A stretch of 64,000 nt of DNA, from positions 65,906,001-65,970,000 of the forward strand of contig CM034546.1 in assembly GCA_020055645.1 (NCBI GenBank). Reading direction: 5' to 3'. Made by a program: the position numbers and the translations under genes. The notes under the pieces are model-generated. The model searched no databases. It saw nothing but the letters and a program-made list of their open reading frames with translations, and was not told where the DNA came from. The stretch comes from Tomocerus qinae. Its lineage: Eukaryota > Arthropoda > Collembola > Entomobryomorpha > Tomoceridae. The number at the start of each line of letters is the position of its first letter. Position 1 is the first letter of the stretch. Shown one piece after another: positions 12,796-25,387 of the stretch.

Positions 12796-13984
12796 ATAAT
12801 TTATTATCAAAACTTACATACATCTATATGAATGTTGAAATTGAGATATTTATTATGTGGCATACTTACATCATACCAAAGCAAAGGAAAAGACCAAAAC
12901 TAGTTATATTTAAATTTAGCAGAAAAGTTAATTCAAATTAATTTTCCTTGTGTCCATTTTTGTAGCGGGACCTCCAAATAGTTGTGGTCAACAAGGGGCT
13001 TGTGGATGTGATTGCCCATGTAAGTTATTTTCATCTCAAGAAATTCCAATTGCAACCATAAAAGCAAATTTTAATTTTTTACTTGTTGTAGGGTGGACTA
13101 TGTTCTTTGGTTGATTGAGCAGCTATTTTAAAAAATAACTTTAGTTGAAGGAAATGTAACTTTGATTGGATTTCTTTTGTTTGCAGTAAATGTATTTTTA
13201 ATACTATTATGGCAAAGATTGTTTGACTGATTTTGCATGAACTATTTTACTTTTTGGTTTTCAGTCGTTTCTAGAATTAAAAATTATTATAGTATTGACG
13301 TCCAAATATTTACAATCTTTGAAAATGGTTTCACTGAAGAAAATTGTTGACACACAAACCAAGTCCTACCATACCAATATCTTTTTTGTGTATGAAACGA
13401 CACGGCGACACACGCGATTTATTTGGCGCATTTAATTTTAGGTGCTTTAAACAAAAAACCTCATTTCAAAAATGACCCATTGCTAGGTACATTTCTATTT
13501 TTTAACCATTATTATAGATAATCTCAGATACTCGAAAAAATGCCCAAAAAGTGTTTGTTTTTGTGACTTTTTTCAAAGTCAACGAGCCCAACTCTCAAAA
13601 CAAACAAATCCTCATTGCAAAAAAAATCACATCAAACATCTAATTGAATACGACACATTGCTTTTAATTGTGCTTCAAAATAATTTAACTTAAGTAAATT
13701 TATTTTACAGTACCCCACGAATTAATTTCCTTCATTTTACCTTGGACTATGTTGAAATTACAATATTCGCTGGATTATATATGAATTTTAGGCCACTTTT
13801 AACAATTTTTGGCAATGAGAGACTATAATTTTCCCGGGATTTTATGTGAACTTTTTATATGTGACCTTTAGACAATGTTTTTGACTTTTTCGGCAAATAA
13901 CGGCCTACATTTTCACGCTTAACATGATTATTTGTGAATTGTTGATTACTTTCTTCATAAAGAGTCTAAAATTTTGGGATGCAT

Positions 13985-14165
13985 CCTTTAAAGAACGAAA
14001 GAGACAATATCCATTTTTTGTTTGGTGCAGGAAAAAGCCTATATCCATACGTCTGTTAGGGGAGTTAGGCCATTTCCTGCAGCAAACGAAAAATGGATAT
14101 AGGCTTTTCCGCTACCAAACAAAAAATGGATATTGGCTTTTTTGTTCCTTAAATGGCGATATTAT
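13985..14165. mobile_element. short copy of the foldback family seen at 35935
   Basis: The segment is palindromic. Blocks like AAAAAGCCTATATCCAT and their complements ATGGATATAGGCTTTT alternate with TTTTTGTTTGGTGCAGG-type blocks. The same blocks build the arms of the larger element at 35935-41922. The ends here are degenerate. Confidence 0.6.
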
Positions 14166-14571
14166 GGTTGTATTAGGTCGTTTTCCTCCGATGTCGATAT
14201 CTAAGTACAATTTCGTATTGTATCCTGTTTTCTCGTCCACAAATTTTGGTCAGCCTGTAAAACTTTCTCTGTGAAAATAATTCCAACACTGGAAATCAGT
14301 AAATCTAGGCCAGTTGATTCTTCAATCAAATTAATGAAAGGTATTGTTTGCCTTAACAATGAAGTATGTTTGTTTATTTATCAATGTTTATTTGGTGTCC
14401 ATTTTCTAAATTATTGATAGCTGAATTACACGATATTGTAAATGAAAGTATTATTCGACTTTCCATCATTTGCTTCATCTTCGTTTTTACAATCATTTCA
14501 GATCACAATTCCTCATTACTCATTACTCACCATGTTGATTGACAACTAAATCAATTTTAGCCTACATTACA

Positions 14572-17500
14572 ATGATCGCATTAATATTCCTGGTACTATC
14601 TATTGCAACATGGGCATCTAGTGGTAAACACTTTATCCTTTTAACTCAAACATTCCTAACAAACATGGTGAATTTTGGTGTCAAAGGCGTCTCAAAATTG
14701 TTTTTTAACTTTCGATAACGAATCAAATAAATAGAAATCAATTCGATAAGGGGCAAGTTAGAAATATTTTTAAAAAATATATAGTTTTAAAACTTATATT
14801 TTAATAAATCTTGAGTATCTGTATTAATCTGAATAATCGCTAAAATTACTTTTTTACCATTAAATGCATTTAGCATTATAAATAAATTAGATTTGGTAAA
14901 TTAGATTTTTGCAACTTGGCAAACATAACGGCTGTATTCCCTCCACCAGTCTGTTTCACTGTGTGCGAAGTCCTTTTCAATTAGGACATTTACTATTGTT
15001 ACCTGATGTTTTCCATATGAAATCCACAAGTCAATAAAATCGACATTTTATATTAACATGAAAATAGTCTCAAAAATCAAAAATGTTAAAAATTATAACA
15101 AAAAGTCTTTCCAAAATTTTCTGAATATCTGCTACCTTGACCAGGGATGTTTCCCAAGTATAACCTGGCAAGTATTTATTGCTGTGGTTGCGGTCACAGT
15201 TTGTAGTTTCTAGGGCATAAAAAACTCGGGGCGGGTGTTTTGTGTTTTATAAACAAATTATTGTTGTAGTAAAATTTATGTCATTTTACATTATCATTTA
15301 CCTAGGGGCAAAAGAGGACTGTAAAAATATCATCCTTAGCACGGCCATGTACCAAGTGAACGGTGTACTTCACGATTTCCACTATTCTAAAATCAATTTT
15401 ACGGTAAGTAAATATACGATAAAAAATACTGCGGGAAAAGGAATTCGTGTTGTACAGATAATTGTAACTGCTGGTAATGTTTTTCATTTGTATTAAAATG
15501 CCAAATAAGGTGTTTATTTTCTTGTTTTCAACTTTAAATTGAAAAAAGTGTTTTCAAACGACCCACGTCCCTTAATATAAAAAAGTACAAATGCATCCTC
15601 AGGTTGACATAAAAATGCACAACATGCATTTAACATATTTTGAGTTCGAGTATAAAGTGCCTGTTCGGAGTCATCCATCTATCCTGAAGATGCATAATTT
15701 GTGCTTAGGGACGCATAGATCTCTCTAATGTCTTAGAATAAGGTCAGCACTTCTGCACGCGTATCCAAAATTATTATCTCATCGTGGGGAGATTTCCCAC
15801 TTAAATGAATTATCGACTGTTATTCTCAAATACTAATTACCTTTTGATCCTTGGCGGCGGCAGATCAGCAAGCAGGTTAATTTAGTCCACAAGAAATGTG
15901 GAAATTTTTTCCCTCAAATTGACAGAAAAAGATTTAGCTAGATTATATTTTAGTATTGAAGGCTGAAAAGTGAAAAGATAAATCGTCTGCTTAAGGCTAT
16001 CTCGACGATGCGCAGAACATCGATAACACGTTTACCGTGGGGAATAAAAAGTTGGCAGATTTTTTAATATATTATGTAACACATATTTTCTGAGGGCTTA
16101 TTGTGGCCCTTTTTTCCAAAACGTCCCCCAATTTTTCAAATTTAAATAACTTTTGGAGTGGGAGAAATACATGTGAAATTGATAAACTCTGTTCTATGAA
16201 ACATTAAAAGAAATAGGGCCCACAATAAGCTCTCCAGAATTTTGAGCTCTATTTTTTGAGGTACTACATTTTGAAATCGGTTGCCCCAAATTGCGTGTGT
16301 CAATGTTTTGCATCTTTCCAACACCTTTCCTTACGGTACCACTAGAGTGTGCCATTTTTTACTACGGGGAGGAAGGCGCCAATCTAAAATTAAGCCACAT
16401 TCTACAGCTTGAGTTGGTTTATTACCAAGCACCCCGTAGTAAAATTACTCATTTCTGCTCGTCGCTAAGCAACCGTATCATTAAGGCAGCCTTAACATGA
16501 CTGCGACAATGTAACAAAGCACTGTATCAGGAGATAGGTTTGTCACATTGTCGCTGCCATGATAAAATGGCTTGTTACTACTTGTTACTAATTTGGCTTG
16601 TTACTTTGTAATGTTAAGCAGACGATATCCAATATATCTGTTTCAGCAAAAAGCATAAAAAACAGCATAAATATTGGCTGTTTTTGAAAAACGACCAATA
16701 CCAGAAAACTAAAGGCACCTTTCTTTATCCGTATTTCTCGGAAATCTCCTTTGGCATACTAGTACATCCACTATTCAGTGTCATCACGTATGCAGTGCTA
16801 TTCCCAACCCTTTTTCATCATATTAGCTAGCATAATAATATTATTGTTGTTTCCTCAGGCTGAAATGGCTCTGCACGATATGGTTTCCACTATTTTTATG
16901 ACAAAACACTAGTTGTTAAAGCCGTTAAAAACTGAGCTATTCCGAATGGATATATAGTTTAGCAGATAAGTTTTGAATCATGACAGTTACTATTACTGTA
17001 CTTTACAATTGACATTGCCATACACAATCCATTCACACATTACCTATTTTGTGCCTAAAAATTAATTATTTGACTAAGTAAATTTATGCTCCATAATCCA
17101 TCTAACTTTATAATGGCTTTATTTTTAATCCGGTAGAATTTTGATTAAACAATTCCTTATATGAAAAATTGTCTATTTAGATATTTATTTCGTAATTTTG
17201 AAAGGGAAGAAATTCGAATTTTTCACAAATTTAAAAAGCATCCCAAAATACAGCGATTGTTTACTTCTGTTCCAAAGTTTCATCCAAATCGGACCGTTAG
17301 TTTCGGAGTAATTTTATATTCTGATTTTTTGTGTTGCTTCACATACGCCCTGAAGTGAAGTGAAAGATAAATTTTTTGACCAAAGATAGTTGACAGAAAA
17401 TAAACAACAGAAATAGAAAACAGATAAAGTGCACAGAGAAACAGAACTAAAAATGTCCCTGAATACTGAAGATCTACTTTTTTCATTTTCCTGTTTCAAA

Positions 17501-20500
17501 TAATTTCTGTTTAATGGTGAAATGTAGCTCGTCCTTGTAAGTTGCTTATGATATCAGTTAACATCAATTAAAATTGTTTATAGATCGTGGGGAGATGTAT
17601 TCTGCACATTTTTCGATCACTTTGCAGTATTTTTATGAAACATTAAAAGGGCATTTCTACAGTTTCAAAAATTTTGCTTAAAACTATAGCGATTAGCTTA
17701 ATGGCATTAATGTATAATGTAAATAGGTACAGTTTGGTTCCGTCCGCCGTGGCAGTCAACATGATTGTTATGCGTAGTTTATTGTGCCCAGTTATAAGAA
17801 TTGAAACTTCCTGAGCACCTTTCCATTCACTTAGAGTTTTTCGATGAACATTTAACTGTTTGCTGACCTTAGTCATCGAGCTTTCGTGACATAATTTAAT
17901 AGCCCTGATCTTAAAAGCCAAATTTCTTGACACATAGGAAGATGGTCTTTTTGGAGCCAAAAATACTCGTTCTTCCTCCGCTTCTGCCATTTCAGAGTGA
18001 ATGCAGACTGCAACTAAACTACCATCATGCTGTACTCTGAGAACCTTTCACTCAAGTCAATGTTCTTAATTCCTTAGTACATATTTTATGCACTTATTTA
18101 TTTTATCTTATTATTAAATTTGCCTTTTGCCTACACTAACATGAATACGCAGGTAAAGGTACGCGGAATTATTTCGATACGCGGAATTATTTGCTAGAAC
18201 GGCCTAAAAAGCTAAGTAAAATCGAAATAATTCCGCATACGCGGAATTATTTCAGTAGGCGGAACTATATCGATATTTACGGTATATTCTATTAATTTAT
18301 TAAGTTTTTAAGTGCTTAACATATTATTGCATATGAGGAGCTACTTACATAATCTACACAACTTACATCGACCCTCTTAGATTGCAACCAAAATCGCTGA
18401 GCGTGTGTCTAAAATCGAGTAGTGAAAGGAATGGACATTCAAAAAATTCAGAAAAATCAAGAGGGGCGTGGAGGGTCAGGGGAAGCACTTTTACTTGGGG
18501 CGCCTGTTGTGTCCAAACGAAAGGTCATAAAAACTTTTAGTTTTCGCCATAAATAGGACAGATACATGGTCCATACGGGCTCGAAGAGTTTTGGTTATTA
18601 TTCTAAACCTTTACCCCTAAATGAGGCCTCGAAACCAAAAATTCCAAGATTTCAGAAAGTACATGTATTGAAAACAAACTAAAAGCATTATAATGGCATA
18701 AACTAAGATTCCGTATGTCCTAGAAACCTATTTAACACTTTGCCAAGTCATTTTGGCCAACCTCAATTACGAGTTATTTTGAGGCCCAATATTGGGCTCT
18801 GAATATTTCAAAAACTACTGTACCTACAGTCATGCGACCACCGCCAATCGACTAAGAAATCCTGTCTCTATCACGGCCGTGACATAAATCACCACTTTTT
18901 GGACCCTATCGAGAGGGTACCCCTAAGGTCCAACATTAGGGTTTAAATAATTCCGAAAGTACTGTAGCGATGGTCATGCGACAATCACCAATCGATTTAG
19001 CAATCCTGTTTTCATCAGGGCCGTGACAAAAATTACAACTTTTCAGACCCTGTCGAGAGGATATCCTTAAGGTCCAACATTTGGGCTTAAATATTTCAAA
19101 CTGTCAGCACCGATGGTCATGCGACCCGCGCCAATCGATTCAGCAATTCCATTTTCATCACGGCAGTGACAAAATTTACCACTTTTTGGACCTATCTAGG
19201 GGGTAACCCTAAGGTCCAACATTGGGTTGGGGCTTAAACATTTCAAAATGTACTGCACCTATGGTCATGCGACCCGCTCCAATCAATTCACCATTTCTGT
19301 ATTAATAACGGCCGTTTCATTGCTGTCGCTTTAGTAATGCCTATCAGGGAAAACCCCTAAGGTTTGACTTAGGATCTTAAATATTGTAAAAAATACATTA
19401 TTTTGTCATAAACAATTTGCCACTCAACCAATCGTCCGTTTATAAATTTGACAAAGGTTGTCACGGCCCTAATGAAGACAGGATTGCTAAATCGATTGGC
19501 GGTGGTCGCATGACCATAGGTGCAGTACATTTTGAAATGTTTAAGCCCCAATGTTGGACCTTAGGGATATCCCCTCGACAGGGTCTGAAAAGTTGTAATT
19601 TTTGTCACGGCCCTGATGAAAACAGGATTTCTGAATCGATTGGCAGGGGTCGCATGACCATCGGTGCAGTACTTTTAGAAATATTTAAACCCTAATGTTG
19701 GACCTTAGGGGTACCCACTCGATAGAGTCCGAAAAGTGGTAATTTTTGTCACGGCCGTGATAAAAATAAGATTGCTTAATCGATTGGTGGTTGTCGCATG
19801 ACCATCGGTACAGTACTATCGGAATTATTTAAACCCTAATGTTGGACCTTAGGGTTACCCCTTCGATAGGGTCCGAAAACTGGTAATTTTTGTCACGGCC
19901 GTGATGAAAACAGGATTGCTAAATCGATTGGTGGTTGTCGCATGACCATCGGTAGAGTACTTTCGGAATTATTTAAACCCTAATGTTGGACCTTAGGGGT
20001 ACCCTCTCGATAGGGTCCAAAAAGTGGTGATTTATGTCACGGCCGTGATAGAGACAGGATTTCTTAGTCGATTGGCGGTGGTCGCATGACTGTAGGTACA
20101 GTAGTTTTTGAAATATTCAGAGCCCAATATTGGGCCTCAAAATAACTCGTAATTGAGGTTGGCCAAAATGACTTGGCAAAGTGTTAAATAGGTTTCTAGG
20201 ACATACGGAATCTTAGTTTATGCCATTATAATGCTTTTAGTTTGTTTTCAATACATGTACTTTCTGAAATCTTGGAATTTTTGGTTTCGAGGCCTCATTT
20301 AGGGGTAAAGGTTTAGAATAATAACCAAAACTCTTCGAGCCCGTATGGACCATGTATCTGTCCTATTTATGGCGAAAACTAAAAGTTTTTATGACCTTTC
20401 GTTTGGACACAACAGGCGCCCCAAGTAAAAGTGCTTCCCCTGACCCTCCACGCCCCTCTTGATTTTTCTGAATTTTTTGAATGTCCATTCCTTTCACTAC

Positions 20501-23500
20501 TCGATTTTAGACACACGCTCAGCGATTTTGGTTGCAATCTAAGAGGGTCGATGTAAGTTGTGTAGATTATGTAAGTAGCTCCTCATATATGATTGACATT
20601 ATTTCTTTGAATTTAATGATTTTTATTTCCTGCACTTTAATACAATCCTTTCATCACAAAAAATCTTAAAGTAGGTAAATCATTTTCCCATGAGATTTTT
20701 AATTTTAATAAAACCAGCATATCTCAAAATCTTATTTAAAAATAATCCAAAACACAGTGATACGTTTCCTTTAAATTCACAAAATTTTCATGTAGGTAAA
20801 TCGTTTTCCCTTAAGTTGGGCAGAATTTTATAAAAACATTTTTATTTTTTCAAAACACGATTTCAAAATTTCATATGCGGTTTTAAAAGTTGAATTTCGA
20901 AACAATTTTAAAACCAAATCTGGACAAAGTTATTACTTAAATTTTGGTAAAGGTTTCATTTAAATGCGGAGAGTATTGACATTTTTAATTCTCAAAATTT
21001 TTACCTTTGGAACCCCCCTGCCAAATTAATTTTTTCCTTCAAATTGGTTTCTTGTAAAATTATAAGCTATCAGAAAACCTAATAATTTCACTCAATGATG
21101 TCATTATTTTTTTCAAATAATTTCTGTCATTATGAAATAGGATGCTTTTTAACTTTGTTGAAACTCAAAGGGTTGGTAGCTGAAACATGTTAATTAAGTT
21201 GTCCACAAATTGTATTATGTTTTTGTTTCTCCTTATATTCATACGGTCATTTTCGAAATTATCTTTCTTTCTGGTGTTATATATTAATTTTATTAATTAA
21301 TCATTTATACTAGTTAACGTGGCATGAAGCCGTTTGTTGCTGTCATCACTTTGGCAAGGCAGTAATCAGTCCACTTACTAGACCTCACCTACAGGGGCTC
21401 AAAAACAAATTCTTAGATGCTCTGGGTGATGACAATATTATTGGTTGGTCTGATGCCTTTGGCTTAAACGATGGACGTTATGTACACCTATTGACCGGCG
21501 TTGTGATAAATCAATACAGCAACATTCTAGACTACACTGTCGGTAATGCAGATCGAGGTTATTGCCTGAAAATCGGACAAAGCCGCAGAACAGGACAACA
21601 TTATTTGTTGTATACCGCACAGTGCAGTCAAAGTAATACAGTCACACAGAATACAAGGCTTATATGCAGCAATGAACAATATCCAGGTGAGTTGTATTCA
21701 AATTATGACTTGATAACGACTCCTGCCAAATAAAAAACTAATACAAATTCCTTATTCACTTACTTTTTTGAAGATAACACTAAATTTTGAAATAGTTTTT
21801 CCCACGCCTTATTTGCACGCATTTAAGCCAAATAAATTTTAAAAAACAAAGACATATTCTTTTAAAATATGCTTGAAGTTGTTTCCATCGTGCCGGTGGA
21901 TTTATTAAACTATATTTGTGCCAATAGATTTTGGTTAATGGAAAGCAGGTAGCCTTGAAAGCCTGCGTCGCATAACTTATGAACTTTTAGAAAGAAATGA
22001 GATTATCCTGACCCAGATGGAATATTATAATTCCAAGGCAAATAAATGTTCGGTCATATCTGGTTATTGTCCTACCCCTAAGCGTTCCTATTAGTTTCAA
22101 AACGTTACTCTCGCCACGCTTCAGCCGAGGTATTCTTATGCCTGAGCGTGTCCACTTTATAGGGTAAAGTTGGGCGAGGATTAAAAATATCAATGTTCTT
22201 TGCAAACCAGCCCGTTTATATTATATAGTAAGTTTTTATGTGACTGATGACCTTCTATAATATTGTATTATTTGTATTGTATATATGTATTTTTGTAGCG
22301 CAATGTTTTAATCAAGCAGAGGGTTGCACTACAAGAACTGTAGATGAATGTGCCAATTACGTGGTTGAGAGGGGTCCACGCCCTCCGGAACCTCCTTCAC
22401 CAACCCTTCCTGAAACTCCTGAAACTCCTCAACCTCCTCCACCTCCTCCACCACCCCTTCCTGAAACTCCTGAAACGCCTCAACCTCCTCCACCTCCGCC
22501 ACCACCCCTTCCTGAAACTCCTCAACCTCCTCCACCTCCGCCACCACCCCTTCCTGAAACTCCTGAAACGCCTCAACCTCCTCCACCTCCGCCACCACCC
22601 CTTCCTGAAACGCCACAACCTCCTCCACCTCCGCCACCACCCCTTCCTGAAACTCCTGAAACGCCTCAACCTCCTCCACCTCCGCCACCACCCCTTCCTG
22701 AAACTCCTGAAACGCCTCAACCTCCTCCACCTCCGCCACCACCCCTTCCTGAAACTCCTGAAACGCCTCAACCTCCTCCACCTCCGCCACCACCCCTTCC
22801 TGAAACTCCTGAAACGCCTCAACCTCCTCCACCTCCGCCACCACCCCTTCCTGAAACTCCTGAAACGCCTCAACCTCCTCCACCTCCGCCACCACCCCTT
22901 CCTGAAACGCCTCACCCTCCTCCACCTCCGCCACCACCCCTTCCTGAAACTCCTCAACCACTTCCACCTCCTCCACCACCCCTTCCTGAAACGCCTCAAC
23001 CTCTTCCTCCTCCTCCACCACCCCTTCCTGAAACTCCTCAACCTCTTCCACCTCCTCCACCACCCCTTCCTGAAACTCCCCAACCTCTCCCACCTCCTCC
23101 TCCACCCCCACCCACTCCTACAACACCCCCACTACCTCCTCCACCACCCACTCCTCCTCCACCCACATCCACTCCTCCAACACCACCACCAATACCTCCA
23201 CCTCATTCTCCACCCCCAACGCCACCTCCTCCTTCACCCCCACCCACTCCTACAACACCCCCACTACCTCCTCCACCACCCACTCCTCCAACACTACCGC
23301 TACCTCCTCCACCCCCACCAACTCCTCCAACCTCTCCCCAACCTCCTCCACCGCATCTACCACCACCACCTCCGGATGGTAAGTAACTAGATGTAAAAGC
23401 TTACTGATTTTCACAACGACGTAGGAAAAATGACATCTATTTAATTAATTATGAGATTGCAATGGTATTATTATTGAACTCGTACGTTGATAAATATGCA

Positions 23501-23864
23501 ATTTTATGTAATAATTTATTATCAAAACGTATGTACATATTTCGGCCGAAATTTTCTATATGAATGTTGAAATTGAAATAATTATCATTTGGCATACTTA
23601 CATCATATCAAAGCAAAGGCAAAGACCAATATTAATTTATATTTAAACTTAGCAGAAAAGTTGATTCAAATTAATTTTCCTTTTATGTGTGATGTCCATT
23701 TTGTAGGGGGAAATAGTTGTGGTCAAAGATGGCCTTGTGGATGCGGTTGTCCATGTAAGATATTTTTATCTCAAGAAATTCCAGTTACAACCATAAAAGT
23801 AAATTTTACTTTTACTTTTTTACTTGCTGCAGGGTGGAGCGGGTGGACAATGTTTTTTGGTTGA
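14572..23864 (+). CDS. C-type lectin-like protein with long polyproline region, unit D (complete)
   Basis: Six exons join in phase: 14572-14623, 15306-15403, 21314-21686, 22299-23378, 23707-23754 and 23833-23864, giving about 560 residues. Residues 1-16 (MIALIFLVLSIATWAS) are a signal peptide. The CTLD follows to about residue 174: HYSKINFTLTWHEAVCCC, DDNIIGWSD, YCLKIG and RLICS carry the fold cysteines, but the EPN/QPD and WND calcium motifs are missing. The 1080-nt exon encodes AQCFNQAEGC...VDECANY, then about 330 residues of polyproline repeats built on LPETPETPQPPPPPPPP. The end is NSCGQRWPCGCGCP then WWSGWTMFFG. The protein is probably secreted, with a proline stalk separating a binding head from a Cys/Trp tail; ligand and role are unknown. 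The second intron (5.9 kb) holds a transposase remnant and a foldback element. Confidence 0.85.
15986..16625. mobile_element. possible MITE
   Basis: ATCGTCTGCTTAA near 15986 is repeated inverted as TTAAGCAGACGAT near 16613-16625. Internal hairpins include GCGACAATGTAACA against GTCACATTGTCGC around 16500-16555. No target duplication was confirmed. It lies in the long intron of lectin unit D. Confidence 0.4.
17643..17990 (-). pseudogene. pogo/Tigger-like transposase remnant
   Basis: A 115-codon frame begins with a helix-turn-helix of the kind found at the N-terminus of pogo/Tigger-like transposases (LAFKIRAIKLCHESSMTKVS, then LNVHRKTLSEWKG). It jumps to a stretch resembling the start of a DDE nuclease core (LRITIMLTATADGTKLYLF). 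The roughly 100-200 residues normally between the two are missing and the catalytic region is cut off, so this is an internally deleted, dead copy. It lies in the unit D intron. Family assignment rests on motif resemblance only. Confidence 0.55.
18155..18275. repeat. cluster of a 14-bp motif in both orientations
   Basis: ACGCGGAATTATTT occurs at about 18160, 18180 and 18240, with an inverted copy AAATAATTCCGC near 18223 and a diverged copy AGGCGGAACTATAT near 18256. It lies 80 bp left of the foldback element. Confidence 0.7.
18335..20584. mobile_element. foldback transposon, about 1-kb arms with 144-bp subrepeats
   Basis: The left arm starts GAGGAGCTACTTACATAATC and the right arm ends with its complement. 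By eye the outer 500+ bp of the arms are near-perfect inverted copies. The inner arms are tandem repeats of about 144 bp: the CATGACC/CATGCGACC landmark recurs at about 18835, 18978, 19120 and 19267, and inverted at 19509, 19653, 19797, 19941 and 20084. A spacer around 19330-19450 separates the arms. ATAT flanks both ends (18331-18334 and 20585-20588), a possible 4-bp duplication. There is no transposase. The element sits in the 5.9-kb intron of lectin unit D. Confidence 0.85.
22420..23100 (+). repeat. coding minisatellite in the unit D polyproline exon
   Basis: A 51-bp unit encoding LPETPETPQPPPPPPPP, alternating with a 42-bp form encoding LPETPQPPPPPPPP, is repeated about 15 times. The central copies (22640-22900) are nearly identical at the nucleotide level. 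Units differ by whole codons, so the frame is kept. Antisense open frames here are by-products of the repeat. Confidence 0.9.
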
Positions 23865-25387
23865 GCAGCTATTTAAGAAATACCTTTAGATTGTATAATA
23901 ATAATAATAATATTTTATGTTGTAGGAAATGTAACTTTGATGGGATTTTTTGTAAATGTATTTTTAATACTAAAAAATTTTTGACTGATTTTGCATAACT
24001 ATTTACTTTTTGGTCTTCAGTCATTTCTAGAATTTAAATATTATAGTTTGTTCAAAAATAGGCACACTGAAATCATAACAAATGTACTAAAAACAAAGAT
24101 AACGGTAACGGTCCTTCCCATTTGAATGATGTGGACAGTGTAGCGTGTACAATAATTAGAAAGCAGAAGTGGTCATGTTGGTACGATAAAAGTGAAAATC
24201 TCCTTGTGATGAGATAAGCGTACGTATGTGTGGGGCAGCTTATTCGAAAGACGGCAGCAAGTACTAGGGCCCTTGGCAGTCGCTTTTTCCAATTTAAAAT
24301 TAGAAATAGAAAAAAATACAACATATTTCGTAGCTGATTGAAAATTCGTAAAATTTTTATTTTCAAAAATTGTTAAAATACACTAAGATTTCTTTTTTTA
24401 ATCTGCCCTTCAGGTGCCCTAGACAGAAACTGGTACTTTCAGAATATAAATGTCTCAAAGCTTTAAGTTGACTCCGTAACCTGTTCTCATCGCAGCCAAA
24501 AGTGGGAAGTCACCCTTAAAACGAATCTTGAGTGGCTCTCAGAATTTAAGAGAAATTTCATATAACGGGTAGTAATATTTCATCTGATGTTCCATTGGAA
24601 ATGATGTGAAGATTAGAAACTATAGTTCCTCTCCTCCCTACCTGCGCTGGCATTTAGATGCTTTAGGAAAATTATGTTTTGATAGGACTAACCAAATCTT
24701 TCGTGTTGCGATTCATATTGATTGAAAAATGAAGTTTCTTTTCTTCTCTGCTGTCCTGACCCAGTGTGCCATTTCAAGAAAAATGTCGGCTACTCTTAAA
24801 CTTCATTCGGGGTCGGGTATTATATTGAATCAAAGTTCTAACTTTCTTTGCTAACCAAAAAGAAAATTGAAGTTGGCACTTTTACTGCGTTTGCTTCAAT
24901 TAAAATCTTTCCTAATGGCCCTTCTGGCAAAAATGAGAACAATTCGTGCTAGGGTAAATACATATACTAAGATTAAGCCTGAACAGCTTAATATGCCCAA
25001 AGTCTTTGTTATTTTTGATGCCATCTCTCATAATTTAATCATTACTATTGGCTAGTTGACAGCCAATGACAATGACTAAATTATGACCACCTCTGGTGGA
25101 TTGGAGTTTGAGAACAAGCGCCAATTCGTGGCGCAATAGTTTGGCAGTATAGGCATTCAAATTTGCCTTCAGATTGGTAAATGGACTTTGTGTGTCTTAT
25201 AGCAGAAAAAAGCTTTTTTCTGCTATGAATACTTAGTCTATGGGGTAAATATTTTTATGCTAGCAATATGCAATTCTTCATAAGTGAATGGTAAAATAAG
25301 AACCTTCAGAAAATACAAAATGAAAATATGTGCGTCATGCGGCACCAGTTACTTTTACTGACATTGAAACTTCAGTACGTTTAAAGT
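23865..25387. other. intergenic stretch after the lectin array
   Basis: No gene or element is recognised. A few short open frames (for example near 24867-25055) show no family resemblance or splice context. Confidence 0.5.

Larger units (their letters stand above)
9083..13114 (+). pseudogene. C-type lectin-like/polyproline protein, unit C (main CTLD exon missing)
   Basis: Exons present: 9083-9134 (signal peptide MIVLIFLVLSIATWASG), 9912-10009 (N-terminal CTLD piece ending YYSKINFA), 11222-11437 (GHCFNQAEGC, VEECANY, then polyproline), 12966-13019 (NSCGQQGACGCDCP) and 13092-13114 (WWTMFFG-stop). Compared with unit D, the segment with the main CTLD exon is gone: sequence matching D around 21265 is followed within about 80 bp by sequence matching D around 22160. 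The N-terminal exon ends in phase 0 while the polyproline exon starts in phase 1, so joining the remaining exons directly breaks the frame. Either C is a deletion pseudogene or its 5' exons splice in phase to the D CTLD exon at 21314. Confidence 0.7.

Noticed and set aside
19417-19695. 92-codon plus-strand frame
   Set aside because: Lies in the 144-bp subrepeats of the foldback element; the repeated GCHGP/RIAKSIGGGRMT text is repeat translation.
22329-23390. Long open frames on the minus strand and in a second plus frame (228-348 codons)
   Set aside because: They are by-products of the 42/51-bp coding repeat of the polyproline exon; only the frame giving AQCFNQAEGC and polyproline has paralogues and valid splice sites.
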